From Virgisporangium aliadipatigenens (GTDB taxonomy: Bacteria; Actinomycetota; Actinomycetes; Mycobacteriales; Micromonosporaceae), in assembly GCF_016863615.1 (NCBI RefSeq), contig NZ_BOPF01000026.1, positions 62,001-126,000 of the forward strand: DNA of 64,000 nucleotides, read 5' to 3'. Of this stretch, positions 51,076 to 60,893 are shown piece by piece (position 1 is the stretch's first letter; every line of letters starts with the position of its first letter). The translations under genes and the position numbers were made by a program. The notes beneath the pieces were generated by a model. That model worked only from the letters and a program-made list of their open reading frames with translations, was not told where the DNA came from and did not search any database.

Positions 51076-53131
51076 CGATGGTGCCGAAGAAGCCGGGTAC
51101 CCGTTCGTCGTCGATGGTTGGCAGGGTAAGCAGGAATCGCCGGTCCAGGAACCGATTGGCGCGTTCGCAGGAAGTCTCCGAGGCGAAGCAGCAGCAGTGA
51201 CAGGCTGCCCCGTGGAGGAAGTCCTCGCCGTGTCGGGGGGTCCGCTGGCCGCAGACCGGGTCGGAGGAGCATCGGGCCGCCCGGCGTAGCGCGTCGATTA
51301 CGAGTCCTTGCAATCGTTCCGGTTGGCTGAGCGCGACCAGGCCGCCGAGGGTACCTTCGCTGTCCGAGGCGGTGGTGCAGATGAGCAGACCGGCTGCTGC
51401 TGGCCGGTCGGGGGTGGCTGGCCAGGCGTAGAGCCGTTCGCTGAGGCTGGCGGCACCGTAGCCGCACGACATCGCCATCTCCCGGATGAGGATGTGCGCG
51501 AGGGAATGGATCAGCCAGTATCGCGGGGCGGGAAACCGTGTGTTTGGGTCGATCTGGGCGGCGGTTTCGGAGAAGCGGCGGGCGAAGTTGCGGCGGTGGG
51601 CGTCGCGATGCGCGCGCCACAGGGACGACGGGAGGATCTGCGCTTCCCACGACGCGACGGCGTTCTCGTCGAGTTGTAGGAAGATGCCCTCGCCGCGGTC
51701 CTCGGTGGCTGGTACCCATGTCGGGCGGCCGTCACGGGTGAGCTTGACCAGCCGGGTGGCGAGGTCGTTGACGCGGTCCATTTCGTCGATGCGGGTGAAG
51801 CCGATCACCGCGTTGACCTTCTTCATCCGGTTCACAGCGATGACGCGGTTGACATGTTTGGGTAGTTGGTCGCCGGTGGGCATCTCGGTGACCATGAGCC
51901 CGCTTGCGTTCTCCTGCTGGGCGAACAGGCTCGGCTTTTGCAGGTAGTCCCACTCCGGTACCAGCAGCTCAACCGGATCCCACTGCCGTAGCTTCTCCTG
52001 CCGCTCCTCCTCTGACGGCGGTGGTGCGAGAGCTTCGGCTGCCGAGGCGGTCAACTCTTCGTCGGTGATGCCGCTGAGGTCGACCTTGTCGTCGAGAAGG
52101 TCCCGCAGCATGTCTGGCTTGTTGGCGTACTTGGTTAGCTTTTCCGTCGTCATGTGGGTGCGCAGCTTCGTGGCGAGCGCCGTCCGGTCTTGTTCGGCGG
52201 TACGCGGCATGACGATGATCGATTGGGTGGAGGCGAACCACAGGTTAGACGCGCCCATCATCATCAGCGACGTGCCAAGTCCGCACTTGGTGTCGAACGC
52301 GTTCAGGTGCGGGTGACGGCCCCGGCAGGCGGGCAGTTTCCGTTTCCCGGACTCGCCCTGCGCCTCGCTCATGCTGCGTCGCTGCTGGCAACGCTCGCAC
52401 GTGACGACCGCGCCCGCGCCCTGACCGACGTTGCTATCGCGGAGCTTCAGATCCGGCTGTGGCGCCGCCGGGCAGGGATTGCCGTGGTGCACCCACAGTG
52501 TGTACGGGAACTCGTCTAGGTGCCCGTTCGCGCAGGCGAGCAGGTAGCGGGCGGGCACGGCCGGGCTGCGGCGGGCCTTACCCTTCGCGCCAGCCTTCGG
52601 CTTGCCCTTCGTCCCACCGGCGATGCCGCGGCCAGGGCAACTGGCGTGTTCGAAGGTCGCCAGGTCCGGACGGAACGGATGGGTGTTGGTGTAGCTGAAC
52701 CGCGACAGCGGCCCCAGATAATCGCAACTGGTGCAGCGCAGCCACTGCGGAAAGACTCGCGCCGGAATGCCGAGGTCGGACCCCTCCTGGGACATCGCGC
52801 GGGCCTTCGGCTGCCACGGGAACGGGCGCAGTTGCTGAACCCGCGGCCCGAGATGGAGCTGCACGACCTTGAGAAGCCGCGGTTCCTCGATGGTTGGCAC
52901 GGTGGGCCTGCGTCGCCAGATCGGCTCCCAGTCATCCAGCCCGGCCGGCATGATCGAGAACTGCGGCAGGTCCATGATCGAGCCGACACCATAGGTGTAG
53001 AGCAGCGACGACGGGCGAGCCGAGCCGACCTTGGCCCGGTTTTTGGCCTGCGACTGCTCGCTTTCGGTCAGCGGATCCATCGGCTCCGACGACTCGAAGA
53101 TCATCGACAGCGGGTCAGCGTCGAGTGTCAC
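51065..53131 (-). CDS. drmB: DISARM protein DrmB (DUF1998)
   Basis: 688 residues from a GTG of a GTGA overlap with drmA. It starts with a helical tail, then VGSARPSSLLYTYGVGSIMD, the usual DrmB start. Cys pairs (CTSCDYLG, CERCQQRRS) suggest zinc binding in the first half. The C-terminal part is DUF1998-like with PRYWLIHSLAHILIREMAMS and LYAWPATPDRPAAAGLLICT, and a Cys cluster CCCFASETSCERANRFLDR. DrmB forms a complex with the DrmA helicase in DISARM. Length normal. Confidence 0.92.
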   Translation of the reverse strand: MTLDADPLSMIFESSEPMDPLTESEQSQAKNRAKVGSARPSSLLYTYGVGSIMDLPQFSIMPAGLDDWEPIWRRRPTVPTIEEPRLLKVVQLHLGPRVQQLRPFPWQPKARAMSQEGSDLGIPARVFPQWLRCTSCDYLGPLSRFSYTNTHPFRPDLATFEHASCPGRGIAGGTKGKPKAGAKGKARRSPAVPARYLLACANGHLDEFPYTLWVHHGNPCPAAPQPDLKLRDSNVGQGAGAVVTCERCQQRRSMSEAQGESGKRKLPACRGRHPHLNAFDTKCGLGTSLMMMGASNLWFASTQSIIVMPRTAEQDRTALATKLRTHMTTEKLTKYANKPDMLRDLLDDKVDLSGITDEELTASAAEALAPPPSEEERQEKLRQWDPVELLVPEWDYLQKPSLFAQQENASGLMVTEMPTGDQLPKHVNRVIAVNRMKKVNAVIGFTRIDEMDRVNDLATRLVKLTRDGRPTWVPATEDRGEGIFLQLDENAVASWEAQILPSSLWRAHRDAHRRNFARRFSETAAQIDPNTRFPAPRYWLIHSLAHILIREMAMSCGYGAASLSERLYAWPATPDRPAAAGLLICTTASDSEGTLGGLVALSQPERLQGLVIDALRRAARCSSDPVCGQRTPRHGEDFLHGAACHCCCFASETSCERANRFLDRRFLLTLPTIDDERVPGFFGTIDGC

Positions 53132-56100
53132 GCGGTCCCTCCTTCGATCGGCAGCTCCCAGCGCGGTGCATCATCAGGCTCGACCGCGAACAACCGCTCC
53201 GGCAACGGGCTCACCAACAGGTTGATCTCCGGCTGGACCTCCCGCATCGAGTGCGCGATGACGAACGGCGCCCGGTCTTTCAGATCCTGGTTCGCCTTCG
53301 CGTGCTCCGGGCTGATCAGCAGCGGCAGAAAGCTGTCGTTGTCGCCCGTGCGCTCGTACACCAGGGTCTTGCTCAGCTTCGTGGCGTACACGCCCCGGGC
53401 GCTCCACTGGTCGAGGCGGTTGGCAAGCCGTTGCTGCGCCTGCGTCGTCAGGTCGTCCAACTGGGCTGCCGCCCGGATCCTGGCGTGTAGACGGGCGATG
53501 AGGGCGGAAAGGGCGTCCTTCTCATCGCGGACCCGCCACGCACTGCGCTCCGGGGACAGCCCGTCATCCCGGTGCGCCTGCAGCACCCGCGCCGCGCTGA
53601 CCAACACCCCGTCGATGCCCCGCTCCAGAGATGTAGGCGAGAACGGCGTGACCGACAACGCCTCCACCTGGGCGTAGAACGTCTCGTGGTAGTGCCGGAA
53701 CTGCTCGAAGTGGGCCAGATCGCGAGGCCGCGCCCAGTTGCCCAGCGCGACGACTAGGCCCGGACGACCGCCATCCTCGCCCGGACGGCCGGTGTCGCGA
53801 CCAACCCGAGACGACGCCTGGATGTACTCGGCGGTGTTCTTCGGCTGCCCCACCACCAGCATCAGCCCGAGGCGCTGCACGTCCACGCCGACCTGCAGCA
53901 TCGACGTGGCCAGCACCACGTCGAACGGGTCGGCCTTCGGCCGGGCGGTCTTCTCACCCGCGTCCTGCTGTTCGAGCCGTTGCCGCATCGCGGCGGTCGT
54001 CGCGTATCCGGGGTCGAACTCCAACGCCAGGTTGTCCAGCGTGCGGCCGATGTCGACCGACGCGATGCGCGAGGTCAACTCGCCGGTGACGAGCCGGCCG
54101 TACGAACCCTGCCGGCGCGGGAAGCCCGACCCGGGCCGGGGCTGCCGCACCCGGTTCTGCACGTCGTCCGCGACGTACCGCGCCATACCGGCCAGCTCCC
54201 GGGTGGCATTGAAGTACCCGACGAGCGTCATGTAAGGATCGGCGGCGGCCCCGCTGCGGTCAAACAGCAGTTGACCGGCGAGCAGCAGCGCCTCAGCGAC
54301 ACGGATCTCGGCGCTGGACAGCCGCACACCCTGCGCGCTGACGCCGAGGTATCGCCGGCCAGGGCTGGTTGGGCCGACCGGCAGCTCCTTCGAGAAGTAG
54401 GTGTCGGCCACGTCGAGCACCTGCGGTGGGAAGATTTCCACCCCTCGCCCGTAGAGTCCGCGTACCTGGTCGTCGGCTCTGCGTACGGTCGCGGTCGACG
54501 CGACGATCATTGGCCGGACCGGGGTCCCCTCCGCCATCTCCCAGGAGGCCAGGGTTTCCACAGCGACCTCGAACAGGCCCACGGAGGTGCCCAACGCGCC
54601 GGTAATCAGATGCAGCTCGTCCTGGATGATCAGATCCGGCGGCCGGAGGCGTCCCACTGGACGTACCGTCGCGGCCGGCAGGCCGGCCTCGGCCTGGTGC
54701 CCGGTCTTGATGCTGCAACCGGCATAGTCAGGGTGCACGTAGCCATGCCGTCCGCAGCGCCGCCCAACATAGCCGAACAACGCCGCCGCCTCACCCTCCC
54801 GGGCGAGGCGGGCGAACTTGTCCACCGTCGCGATCACGAACACCGGTGGCATCCGGTAGATCTCCTCATCCACCGTCAAAACCGGCAGGCCCTCGGAAAC
54901 CTCGCCGCCCTTGGCGAACGGACACCGGCCCAGGTCGTCACCGCAGAACACCAACACCCGCCGGGTCGCCTTGACCGGCACCACGTTGGCGGCGCCGATC
55001 GGGCTGCCGCACCACGGGCAGCGTTGCACCTGCAACACCGTCAGCCGGTGCCCGCCGTAGACGTTGGCCTTGCGTAGCTGCTCGTCGGCCTCGTCCCAAC
55101 GCTTCGGGCTGACGTCCGTGCCGACCCACAACCCGATCCGGAACGGCTCGCTGCCCCAGGCTGCCGCATCACGGCGGCGTGCCAGTTCGGCCGCGCAGAC
55201 CAGCGCTGTTGCCCGCTGGAACTGCTGCGCGGTCAGCAGCCGCAGCGTGTACCGCATCAACACGGCAACCCCGTCGCGTCCGTCCAACGGCCCGTCCGAC
55301 GACGCTACAACCTTGTGCCGACGTCGAATCGCGAACGTGTAGGCGGCCAGGCCCAGGTACGCCTCGGTCTTGCCGCCACCGGTCGGGAAGAACAACAGTT
55401 CCACCCGTGACAGCTCACCGCTGCGCACTGCTGCGGTGGGATCGGTCAAGGCCGGCAGTTGCATGAGGATGAACGCCAACTGGAACGGCCGCCACGATGA
55501 CGGCTTCTCCCGCTCGGCGGCCTCGACCTGAGCACGGGCGTCCGCGAAGGACAGGTTGGGATCAGAGCTTCGCCTGGCCGAGATCTGGGAGTGGATACGT
55601 TGGTCACGCATGACCTCGTTCATAAACCGGAAGCATGCGAACGCCTCCGGCTCACCGACGACATGAGCCAGGCCGGCCGCTAGCCGCCGCTGCGCACCCC
55701 GCGCCTCGTCCACGACCTCCTCGGCCAACTCCCGTAGGTGCGCCGGAAGCTGGGCGGCCTTCGCCGCCTCCCCATCCAGCCAAATGCGGTAGCCGTCCAC
55801 GAGCGGAGCGAGGCCGTCACGAACTTGGTTGGGCGTGGCCTTTGCGAGGGCATCCATGCCCAGCAACGCGCCGTCGACCGACCGGGCCTGCGTCTGCGGC
55901 GTCTCGGCGACCGGCAGCCACGTCGTCCACACCGCCGTGGCCCGCCGCGCGCCCGGTTCAGCTTGCCAATCAACCGAACAGGTCCGCCCGACCGCGAACT
56001 CCAGACGATTGCGGTACTGAAGGTGCAACCGGCGCACCTCCTCGTCGTGCTCCGGCCACTCCTGCTCCATGACGTCACGCACAGGCAGGAACGCCGCCGC

Positions 56101-56832
56101 ACCACCCGCGTCGATGTGCAGCCTCGTCTGGAACAGCCACTCGTTCACCGGGATCGTCGGCGGTGTCTCGCGGTCGTTGACCAACGCAATCTCGATCAGT
56201 CGCCGACCAAACCGGACGTCGTCGTACGCGTCGATGCGCACGCACACCTGGCCCGTCAACACCCGCGTGTAGGTCCGCCCCGGCGTCAGCTCGACAACCG
56301 CGATCTTCTCAACGATCCCCACTGGCGTACGTCGGTACCGGCGTAATGGCCGACCCTTCTTGTCGATCTCCTCGGTCTTGACACTCTCGTAGGTACCCCA
56401 AGTCGCTGTGACTGTGAACTCGGTCAGGTCGTTCGGTACCTGGAAGCGCAAGCCCATCGACGATGGGATCATCAAGCCTTGCTTCGGCGCCTTGTCGTCG
56501 ACGTCGTCCTCGTCCGCGTCCGCGCCGTTGTCGTCAGCGGACTCGGCCGGGATGCCGCGCTGGGCGTGCACACCAGCCTCGTCGGCCCGAATGCCGACCA
56601 GACCGTAGCCGTCCTCGGCGCTCGCCGGGTCAGCGCGCTCCTCAGTCAGCTTCACCGGCGCAATGTGCCCGACCAGGTACAACTGCCGAGGGCTGACCGG
56701 CAACAACTCCTCCGGTCCACCAGCCGGGCCCAGTAGCTCCCGCTCGAGGATGTCGACCAAGTTTTCCCGGACCGTGTACGAAGTGTCGTCCGGCTCATGC
56801 TCTAGTCGAAGGCTCGGCGCGCGATCAGTCAC
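53128..56832 (-). CDS. drmA: DISARM helicase DrmA
   Basis: 1234 residues from a GTG overlapping the drmMI stop. The N-terminal 460 residues have no enzyme motif. The SF2 core shows VELLFFPTGGGKTEAYLGLA (about 482-501, Walker A), PDLIIQDELHLITGALGTS (about 735-753, DExH) and the C-terminal LMLVVGQPKNTAEYIQASSR followed by VGRDTGRPG (motif VI, about 1000-1025). A zinc-like CPWCGSP/CGDDLGRCPF lies between. DrmA is the conserved helicase of the DISARM core. Size and order match. Confidence 0.93.
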   Translation of the reverse strand: MTDRAPSLRLEHEPDDTSYTVRENLVDILERELLGPAGGPEELLPVSPRQLYLVGHIAPVKLTEERADPASAEDGYGLVGIRADEAGVHAQRGIPAESADDNGADADEDDVDDKAPKQGLMIPSSMGLRFQVPNDLTEFTVTATWGTYESVKTEEIDKKGRPLRRYRRTPVGIVEKIAVVELTPGRTYTRVLTGQVCVRIDAYDDVRFGRRLIEIALVNDRETPPTIPVNEWLFQTRLHIDAGGAAAFLPVRDVMEQEWPEHDEEVRRLHLQYRNRLEFAVGRTCSVDWQAEPGARRATAVWTTWLPVAETPQTQARSVDGALLGMDALAKATPNQVRDGLAPLVDGYRIWLDGEAAKAAQLPAHLRELAEEVVDEARGAQRRLAAGLAHVVGEPEAFACFRFMNEVMRDQRIHSQISARRSSDPNLSFADARAQVEAAEREKPSSWRPFQLAFILMQLPALTDPTAAVRSGELSRVELLFFPTGGGKTEAYLGLAAYTFAIRRRHKVVASSDGPLDGRDGVAVLMRYTLRLLTAQQFQRATALVCAAELARRRDAAAWGSEPFRIGLWVGTDVSPKRWDEADEQLRKANVYGGHRLTVLQVQRCPWCGSPIGAANVVPVKATRRVLVFCGDDLGRCPFAKGGEVSEGLPVLTVDEEIYRMPPVFVIATVDKFARLAREGEAAALFGYVGRRCGRHGYVHPDYAGCSIKTGHQAEAGLPAATVRPVGRLRPPDLIIQDELHLITGALGTSVGLFEVAVETLASWEMAEGTPVRPMIVASTATVRRADDQVRGLYGRGVEIFPPQVLDVADTYFSKELPVGPTSPGRRYLGVSAQGVRLSSAEIRVAEALLLAGQLLFDRSGAAADPYMTLVGYFNATRELAGMARYVADDVQNRVRQPRPGSGFPRRQGSYGRLVTGELTSRIASVDIGRTLDNLALEFDPGYATTAAMRQRLEQQDAGEKTARPKADPFDVVLATSMLQVGVDVQRLGLMLVVGQPKNTAEYIQASSRVGRDTGRPGEDGGRPGLVVALGNWARPRDLAHFEQFRHYHETFYAQVEALSVTPFSPTSLERGIDGVLVSAARVLQAHRDDGLSPERSAWRVRDEKDALSALIARLHARIRAAAQLDDLTTQAQQRLANRLDQWSARGVYATKLSKTLVYERTGDNDSFLPLLISPEHAKANQDLKDRAPFVIAHSMREVQPEINLLVSPLPERLFAVEPDDAPRWELPIEGGTA

Positions 56833-59800
56833 AGCAATGTCCCTTGCGCATCGTCGGCGAGCGGTTTGCGAGCGCGGCTAGGCGCAGTCGGGGGCACCTT
56901 CTTCCGTTGCGCCGCCGCCCGACGCAGGTTCTCCGCGAGCAATGAGTCCAGGATTTTCACCCGGGCGGCAGGACTAACCGTCCACCGAGTGACCTGCCGG
57001 TACGTGTGGAACCCGTGATCCAACGGCACGTCCGACCAGCCATACGCCGCCATCACCGTCTCGTCCAGTTCCACGTGAATCCGCCGCATCCTAGCTATGT
57101 CAGGGTCGTCAGCATCACTAACGCTCGGGTTGTTGACCAGGTTGTACAGCCTGGTGAGTCCCAATTTCCGGCGCAGCATGATTTCCCGCCGCTCGCCGTG
57201 GAGGATCTCGCCGATTCTTGATAAGCGTTCCGTCAATTGTGGACGCGGAAACGTCGCGAAAACTCCCGACGGGGTGTAGGTCACATCTGCACGCATGGTA
57301 GAGCCGTATTTTATCGCCCAAAGCTGGTGCGCGCTCGATGAGAGCACCGACTGCACTGCGAGCGAATCGGTTGCGAAAACGACCAACTTCTGGTCGAATA
57401 CGAACGATGTTGGGACTCGCATCGGCACCACGGTCTTGCTCACTTGTGCGATGACCAGCGCGCTATCGAGTTCAGCAATTGCCTTGCGCATCGCTGGTGC
57501 CGGACGCTTAAACTGCCACCAGAGATCTCGCAGAGCAGGGCTGCTGCTGGCGACCCTCTGCGGCTTGACGCGGGTCTCGACCGCCAGAAAAGGCGCAACG
57601 TACGTAGCTGCCACATCTTCTGATAACCCAGTGAAATCGATCACCCATCGAGACGCCGTACAGTCCGGCCTTGAATTCAAGTCCTCCCCGTTTAGATACG
57701 GAAAGAGAACATCGTTGTTGCGTTCATCTTCGGCAATCCATTCCTCTGCTTCCTTCGGATTCAGAATGAAGCCCGCACCATGCACATAGGAACCGATGAA
57801 GGCCATACCGTCGTTTTCCAGCAGCCGCTCCGGTGAACCGTCAATCTGACCGGTCGCCTCGAGCAGTGTGGAGATCCTAGGCACCACAACTCCATCAGCA
57901 ACTCGATTGGCTTGACTTGCGACCGTTGTCCGGGTGCCCCAAATCGCCGCGTATTCCAAGTTGGCACTCGTCGAAGGCCAGGGTGCGCTCTGGACGGCCC
58001 TAGTCAGCGTAAAGCCCCGGTCTACCATCTGGTCGAGGCCGACTTCACGGGTGTAACCTTGCGCGACGCTGTTAGTGGCGACAAGGCCGAGCGCTCCGGT
58101 TGGCCTCAATAGCGTGAAGGCGCGGAGAAAAAAGTACGCGACCAGGTCGGCACTGCCACGAGCACCATGGGCTACTTGATGCACGGTCCAGTCGCGCACG
58201 TTGGTGCCCAGCGCGCCCGTGATCTTCGAACCACCCAAGTAGGGTGGGTTGCCGATGACAGCATCGAAGCCACTGTTGTCGATCAATACGTCAGGGACTT
58301 CGAGTGCCCAGTGTAGCGGTTGCCACCGTTCGTAGTCGGTCTGCACGGTCGGCGTTAGTCCCGAATCCACAATGGAAGCTAGGAAGCTGGGATCGGGTGG
58401 CGTATTGCCTGGTGGGATTGCGGCGGCTACTGCATCGGCCAGGTTCTCGTAACCCTCGTCCAAGGCCCTACCGGGCTTCCCGCCGAGGCGCAATCCCGCG
58501 GCGATCACCCCGTCGGCCGCCCTACGAAGCTGGGCGGTCAGATCGTGCAACCGGTCGAGCTGGCGCCGCTTGGCGCTGGCGCTCCGTTGGGGGTCGTACT
58601 CGCGCACCTCGCTGGCCAGCTCTCGACGAATCTCCACGGCTCGGCGGATGATGCTGTCCATGTCGCGGGCGAATAGGCGGGGCTGCTGATTCTCGGGCGG
58701 GTCGACATGTAGGGCGCGCAATTGGCGCAGCTCGGTGAGTCCGAGGAGCGAGTTGCCATGCAAGATCTTGTCGTCGACGAAGGAAAATGGCAGTTCGCGG
58801 TCGAGCGACACCAGCCACAGCGACAGCTTGCACATCTCGACGGCCATCGCGTTGATGTCGGCGCCGTAGAGGCATCGGGCGACGACCTCGCGGATCGCGT
58901 GCTGGCGCAGGTCGCGGCGGTGGGCGTTGGCTGGGTCCTCTGCGGTCCACGCCTCGACCAGTCGGGCGGCGAGGTAGCGGGCGGCGGCGACGAGGAATGC
59001 GCCGGATCCGGCAGCGATGTCGGCCACCTTGAGGGCGAGGATTTCGTCGGAGTTGCGAAGCCGCCATGTGTCCCGGTCTGCGGTCTGGTGCGGTCCGGGG
59101 GAATAACAAAGTGGTTCGAGGGCGTGCTGGACGACTTCCTCCGCGAGGGACTTCGGGGTGTAGTGGGCGCCGGCGTTGCGCCGCGACGGCGTCTCGTTGA
59201 CGAGCAGGCCGCCGTCGAGGACCACTGTTGGACGGTCGCGCAGGTCCCGCCGGATGATCGTGGACCAGCGGCGCAGCCGTGCCCGCAGGGCATCGTCGTT
59301 GGCGGTCACGGCCCGCAACTGGCGGTCGGCGTCCTCACCTTGCGTGGCCGCGAGCAGTTTCGCGAGGGCGTTCACGCTGGGCGGGGAGGCGGCGGACTGG
59401 TCCGCCTTGACCCAGGCGATTATCGCGGTAGCCAACGCGGCCGGCGTCGAATGATCGTCGGCGAGCGTCTCCAGCACGGTGAGTGGGATCTCCGGTTCGG
59501 CGCCAGTGCCGCCGACGAGGCCGAGCTGGACATCCCCGGTGACCCGGATGCAGGAGTAGCCGAGCAGGCCCTCGTAGATGTATCCGATCTGTTCCACGTC
59601 GATGTCGCGGAACGAGATTCGGCGGGCGTCACCGCCTTTGAGCTGGGCCACCTGGACCGAGCGCAGCACGTGCAGCATGACCCGGTCGGAGACGGGCAGT
59701 GCGAGAGTGCCGTTGTCGTTCGAAGCGGTCAGGAAGCCGTACCGGGCTGGGTCGAACAGCGATCCGCCGTAGGCGGGCATCCGCATGTTCTCAAACGATG

Positions 59801-60893
59801 CGCCGCGGTAGAGGGCCTGGCTCGTGGCCAGGAGCCGGTGCCAGGTGAGGTACGTGCTGTCGAGGGACTCTTCGCCGTCGACCAGGCGGCGCTGTTCCAG
59901 TGCGTCGAGTTCGCCGCTGATGCCGTACCCCTGTTGGAAGAGCTGGCTTTGCGGGAGCAGGCCGCGCTCTTCGGCGAAGAGCAGGAACACGACGCGCATC
60001 ATGACGGTGACGGCGGCGGAGTAGGTTTCGTGCGGGTTGTCAGGCAGGGGATCGGTCAGGCCACGACGGCGGTGGTCTGCGGCCGTTTCGGCGAACGCCT
60101 GGATCAGCAGTTCCACGGCCCGGCGGACCTGCGCGCCGAGCGCTTCGGTGATCTCCTCGGCGGCGGCGACGGATTCCTCGAACAGCTTCGGTAGCCGCTC
60201 GCTCGGGTCGCCGCCGATGATGTACTGCCGAGCGATGACGGTGAGGAACGCGTTGCGGGTCAACGGTTCCTCGACCCAGGTCTGGGCGTCGACGATACCG
60301 GAGGCGACCATGGAGTTCTGCCGTGCGCAGACAAGAGCCCACCAGCGGCCGTCGGTGACGATGCCGATCTCGACGTCGGCCCCGCGCAGCATCGCCTCCA
60401 TCCGGTCGATAGCGGTGGCGGCCCAGCCGTCGGTACCCGTGGCGTGCAGGGTGTCGCACCGGTCCACCATGCTGACCAGTGCGCCGATGCCGTCGGGGCC
60501 GTGCAGCGCGGCGTCCGGTGTGACGGTGATCCGCCGGTCGGGAGAGGTCGCGGCCACGGCGGGCGCGCATCCGGGACCCCAGGCCAGGGACTCACGCCAG
60601 CCGACCACATCGCGCAGGACCGTCTGTACCCACGTGTCGCGGACGCTGGCGTACTTGGCCTGGACCGTCTCGTCTTCCGGGTCGATGTCGAGGGCTTCCC
60701 AGGCGTGGTCGAACGCAGGCTTCGCCTCGCGCAGCGCGTCGAGCCGCTCGGGGGCCAGCGTGGGGATGCCCTGCGGCCATACCCGCTTCAGCGGTGGGAT
60801 GGCCAGGAACGGGCCGTCGGTCTCGACCAGTTCCAGCCAGGCGCGGTGCAGTTCGGCGGCGGTCTTCGGGCGGAAGGTTCGGGTGGTCCGCAT
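56829..60893 (-). CDS. drmMI: DISARM adenine methyltransferase DrmMI
   Basis: 1354 residues from the ATG that shares a base with the drmD stop (TGATG). The frame open upstream to 61568 is the drmD shadow. Motif I is VADIAAGSGAFLVAA (about 627-641) and the catalytic motif IV is VIGNPPYLGGSK (about 881-892), the order of type I/IIG N6-adenine methyltransferases. The N-terminal 600 residues and a C-terminal target-recognition-like region complete it, like the class 1 DISARM methylase that marks host DNA. No nuclease motif (PD-ExK) seen. It separates class 1 from class 2 DISARM. Confidence 0.92.
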   Translation of the reverse strand: MRTTRTFRPKTAAELHRAWLELVETDGPFLAIPPLKRVWPQGIPTLAPERLDALREAKPAFDHAWEALDIDPEDETVQAKYASVRDTWVQTVLRDVVGWRESLAWGPGCAPAVAATSPDRRITVTPDAALHGPDGIGALVSMVDRCDTLHATGTDGWAATAIDRMEAMLRGADVEIGIVTDGRWWALVCARQNSMVASGIVDAQTWVEEPLTRNAFLTVIARQYIIGGDPSERLPKLFEESVAAAEEITEALGAQVRRAVELLIQAFAETAADHRRRGLTDPLPDNPHETYSAAVTVMMRVVFLLFAEERGLLPQSQLFQQGYGISGELDALEQRRLVDGEESLDSTYLTWHRLLATSQALYRGASFENMRMPAYGGSLFDPARYGFLTASNDNGTLALPVSDRVMLHVLRSVQVAQLKGGDARRISFRDIDVEQIGYIYEGLLGYSCIRVTGDVQLGLVGGTGAEPEIPLTVLETLADDHSTPAALATAIIAWVKADQSAASPPSVNALAKLLAATQGEDADRQLRAVTANDDALRARLRRWSTIIRRDLRDRPTVVLDGGLLVNETPSRRNAGAHYTPKSLAEEVVQHALEPLCYSPGPHQTADRDTWRLRNSDEILALKVADIAAGSGAFLVAAARYLAARLVEAWTAEDPANAHRRDLRQHAIREVVARCLYGADINAMAVEMCKLSLWLVSLDRELPFSFVDDKILHGNSLLGLTELRQLRALHVDPPENQQPRLFARDMDSIIRRAVEIRRELASEVREYDPQRSASAKRRQLDRLHDLTAQLRRAADGVIAAGLRLGGKPGRALDEGYENLADAVAAAIPPGNTPPDPSFLASIVDSGLTPTVQTDYERWQPLHWALEVPDVLIDNSGFDAVIGNPPYLGGSKITGALGTNVRDWTVHQVAHGARGSADLVAYFFLRAFTLLRPTGALGLVATNSVAQGYTREVGLDQMVDRGFTLTRAVQSAPWPSTSANLEYAAIWGTRTTVASQANRVADGVVVPRISTLLEATGQIDGSPERLLENDGMAFIGSYVHGAGFILNPKEAEEWIAEDERNNDVLFPYLNGEDLNSRPDCTASRWVIDFTGLSEDVAATYVAPFLAVETRVKPQRVASSSPALRDLWWQFKRPAPAMRKAIAELDSALVIAQVSKTVVPMRVPTSFVFDQKLVVFATDSLAVQSVLSSSAHQLWAIKYGSTMRADVTYTPSGVFATFPRPQLTERLSRIGEILHGERREIMLRRKLGLTRLYNLVNNPSVSDADDPDIARMRRIHVELDETVMAAYGWSDVPLDHGFHTYRQVTRWTVSPAARVKILDSLLAENLRRAAAQRKKVPPTAPSRARKPLADDAQGTLL

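Noticed and set aside
58722-60194. 490-residue plus-strand frame
   Set aside because: Shadow of drmMI.
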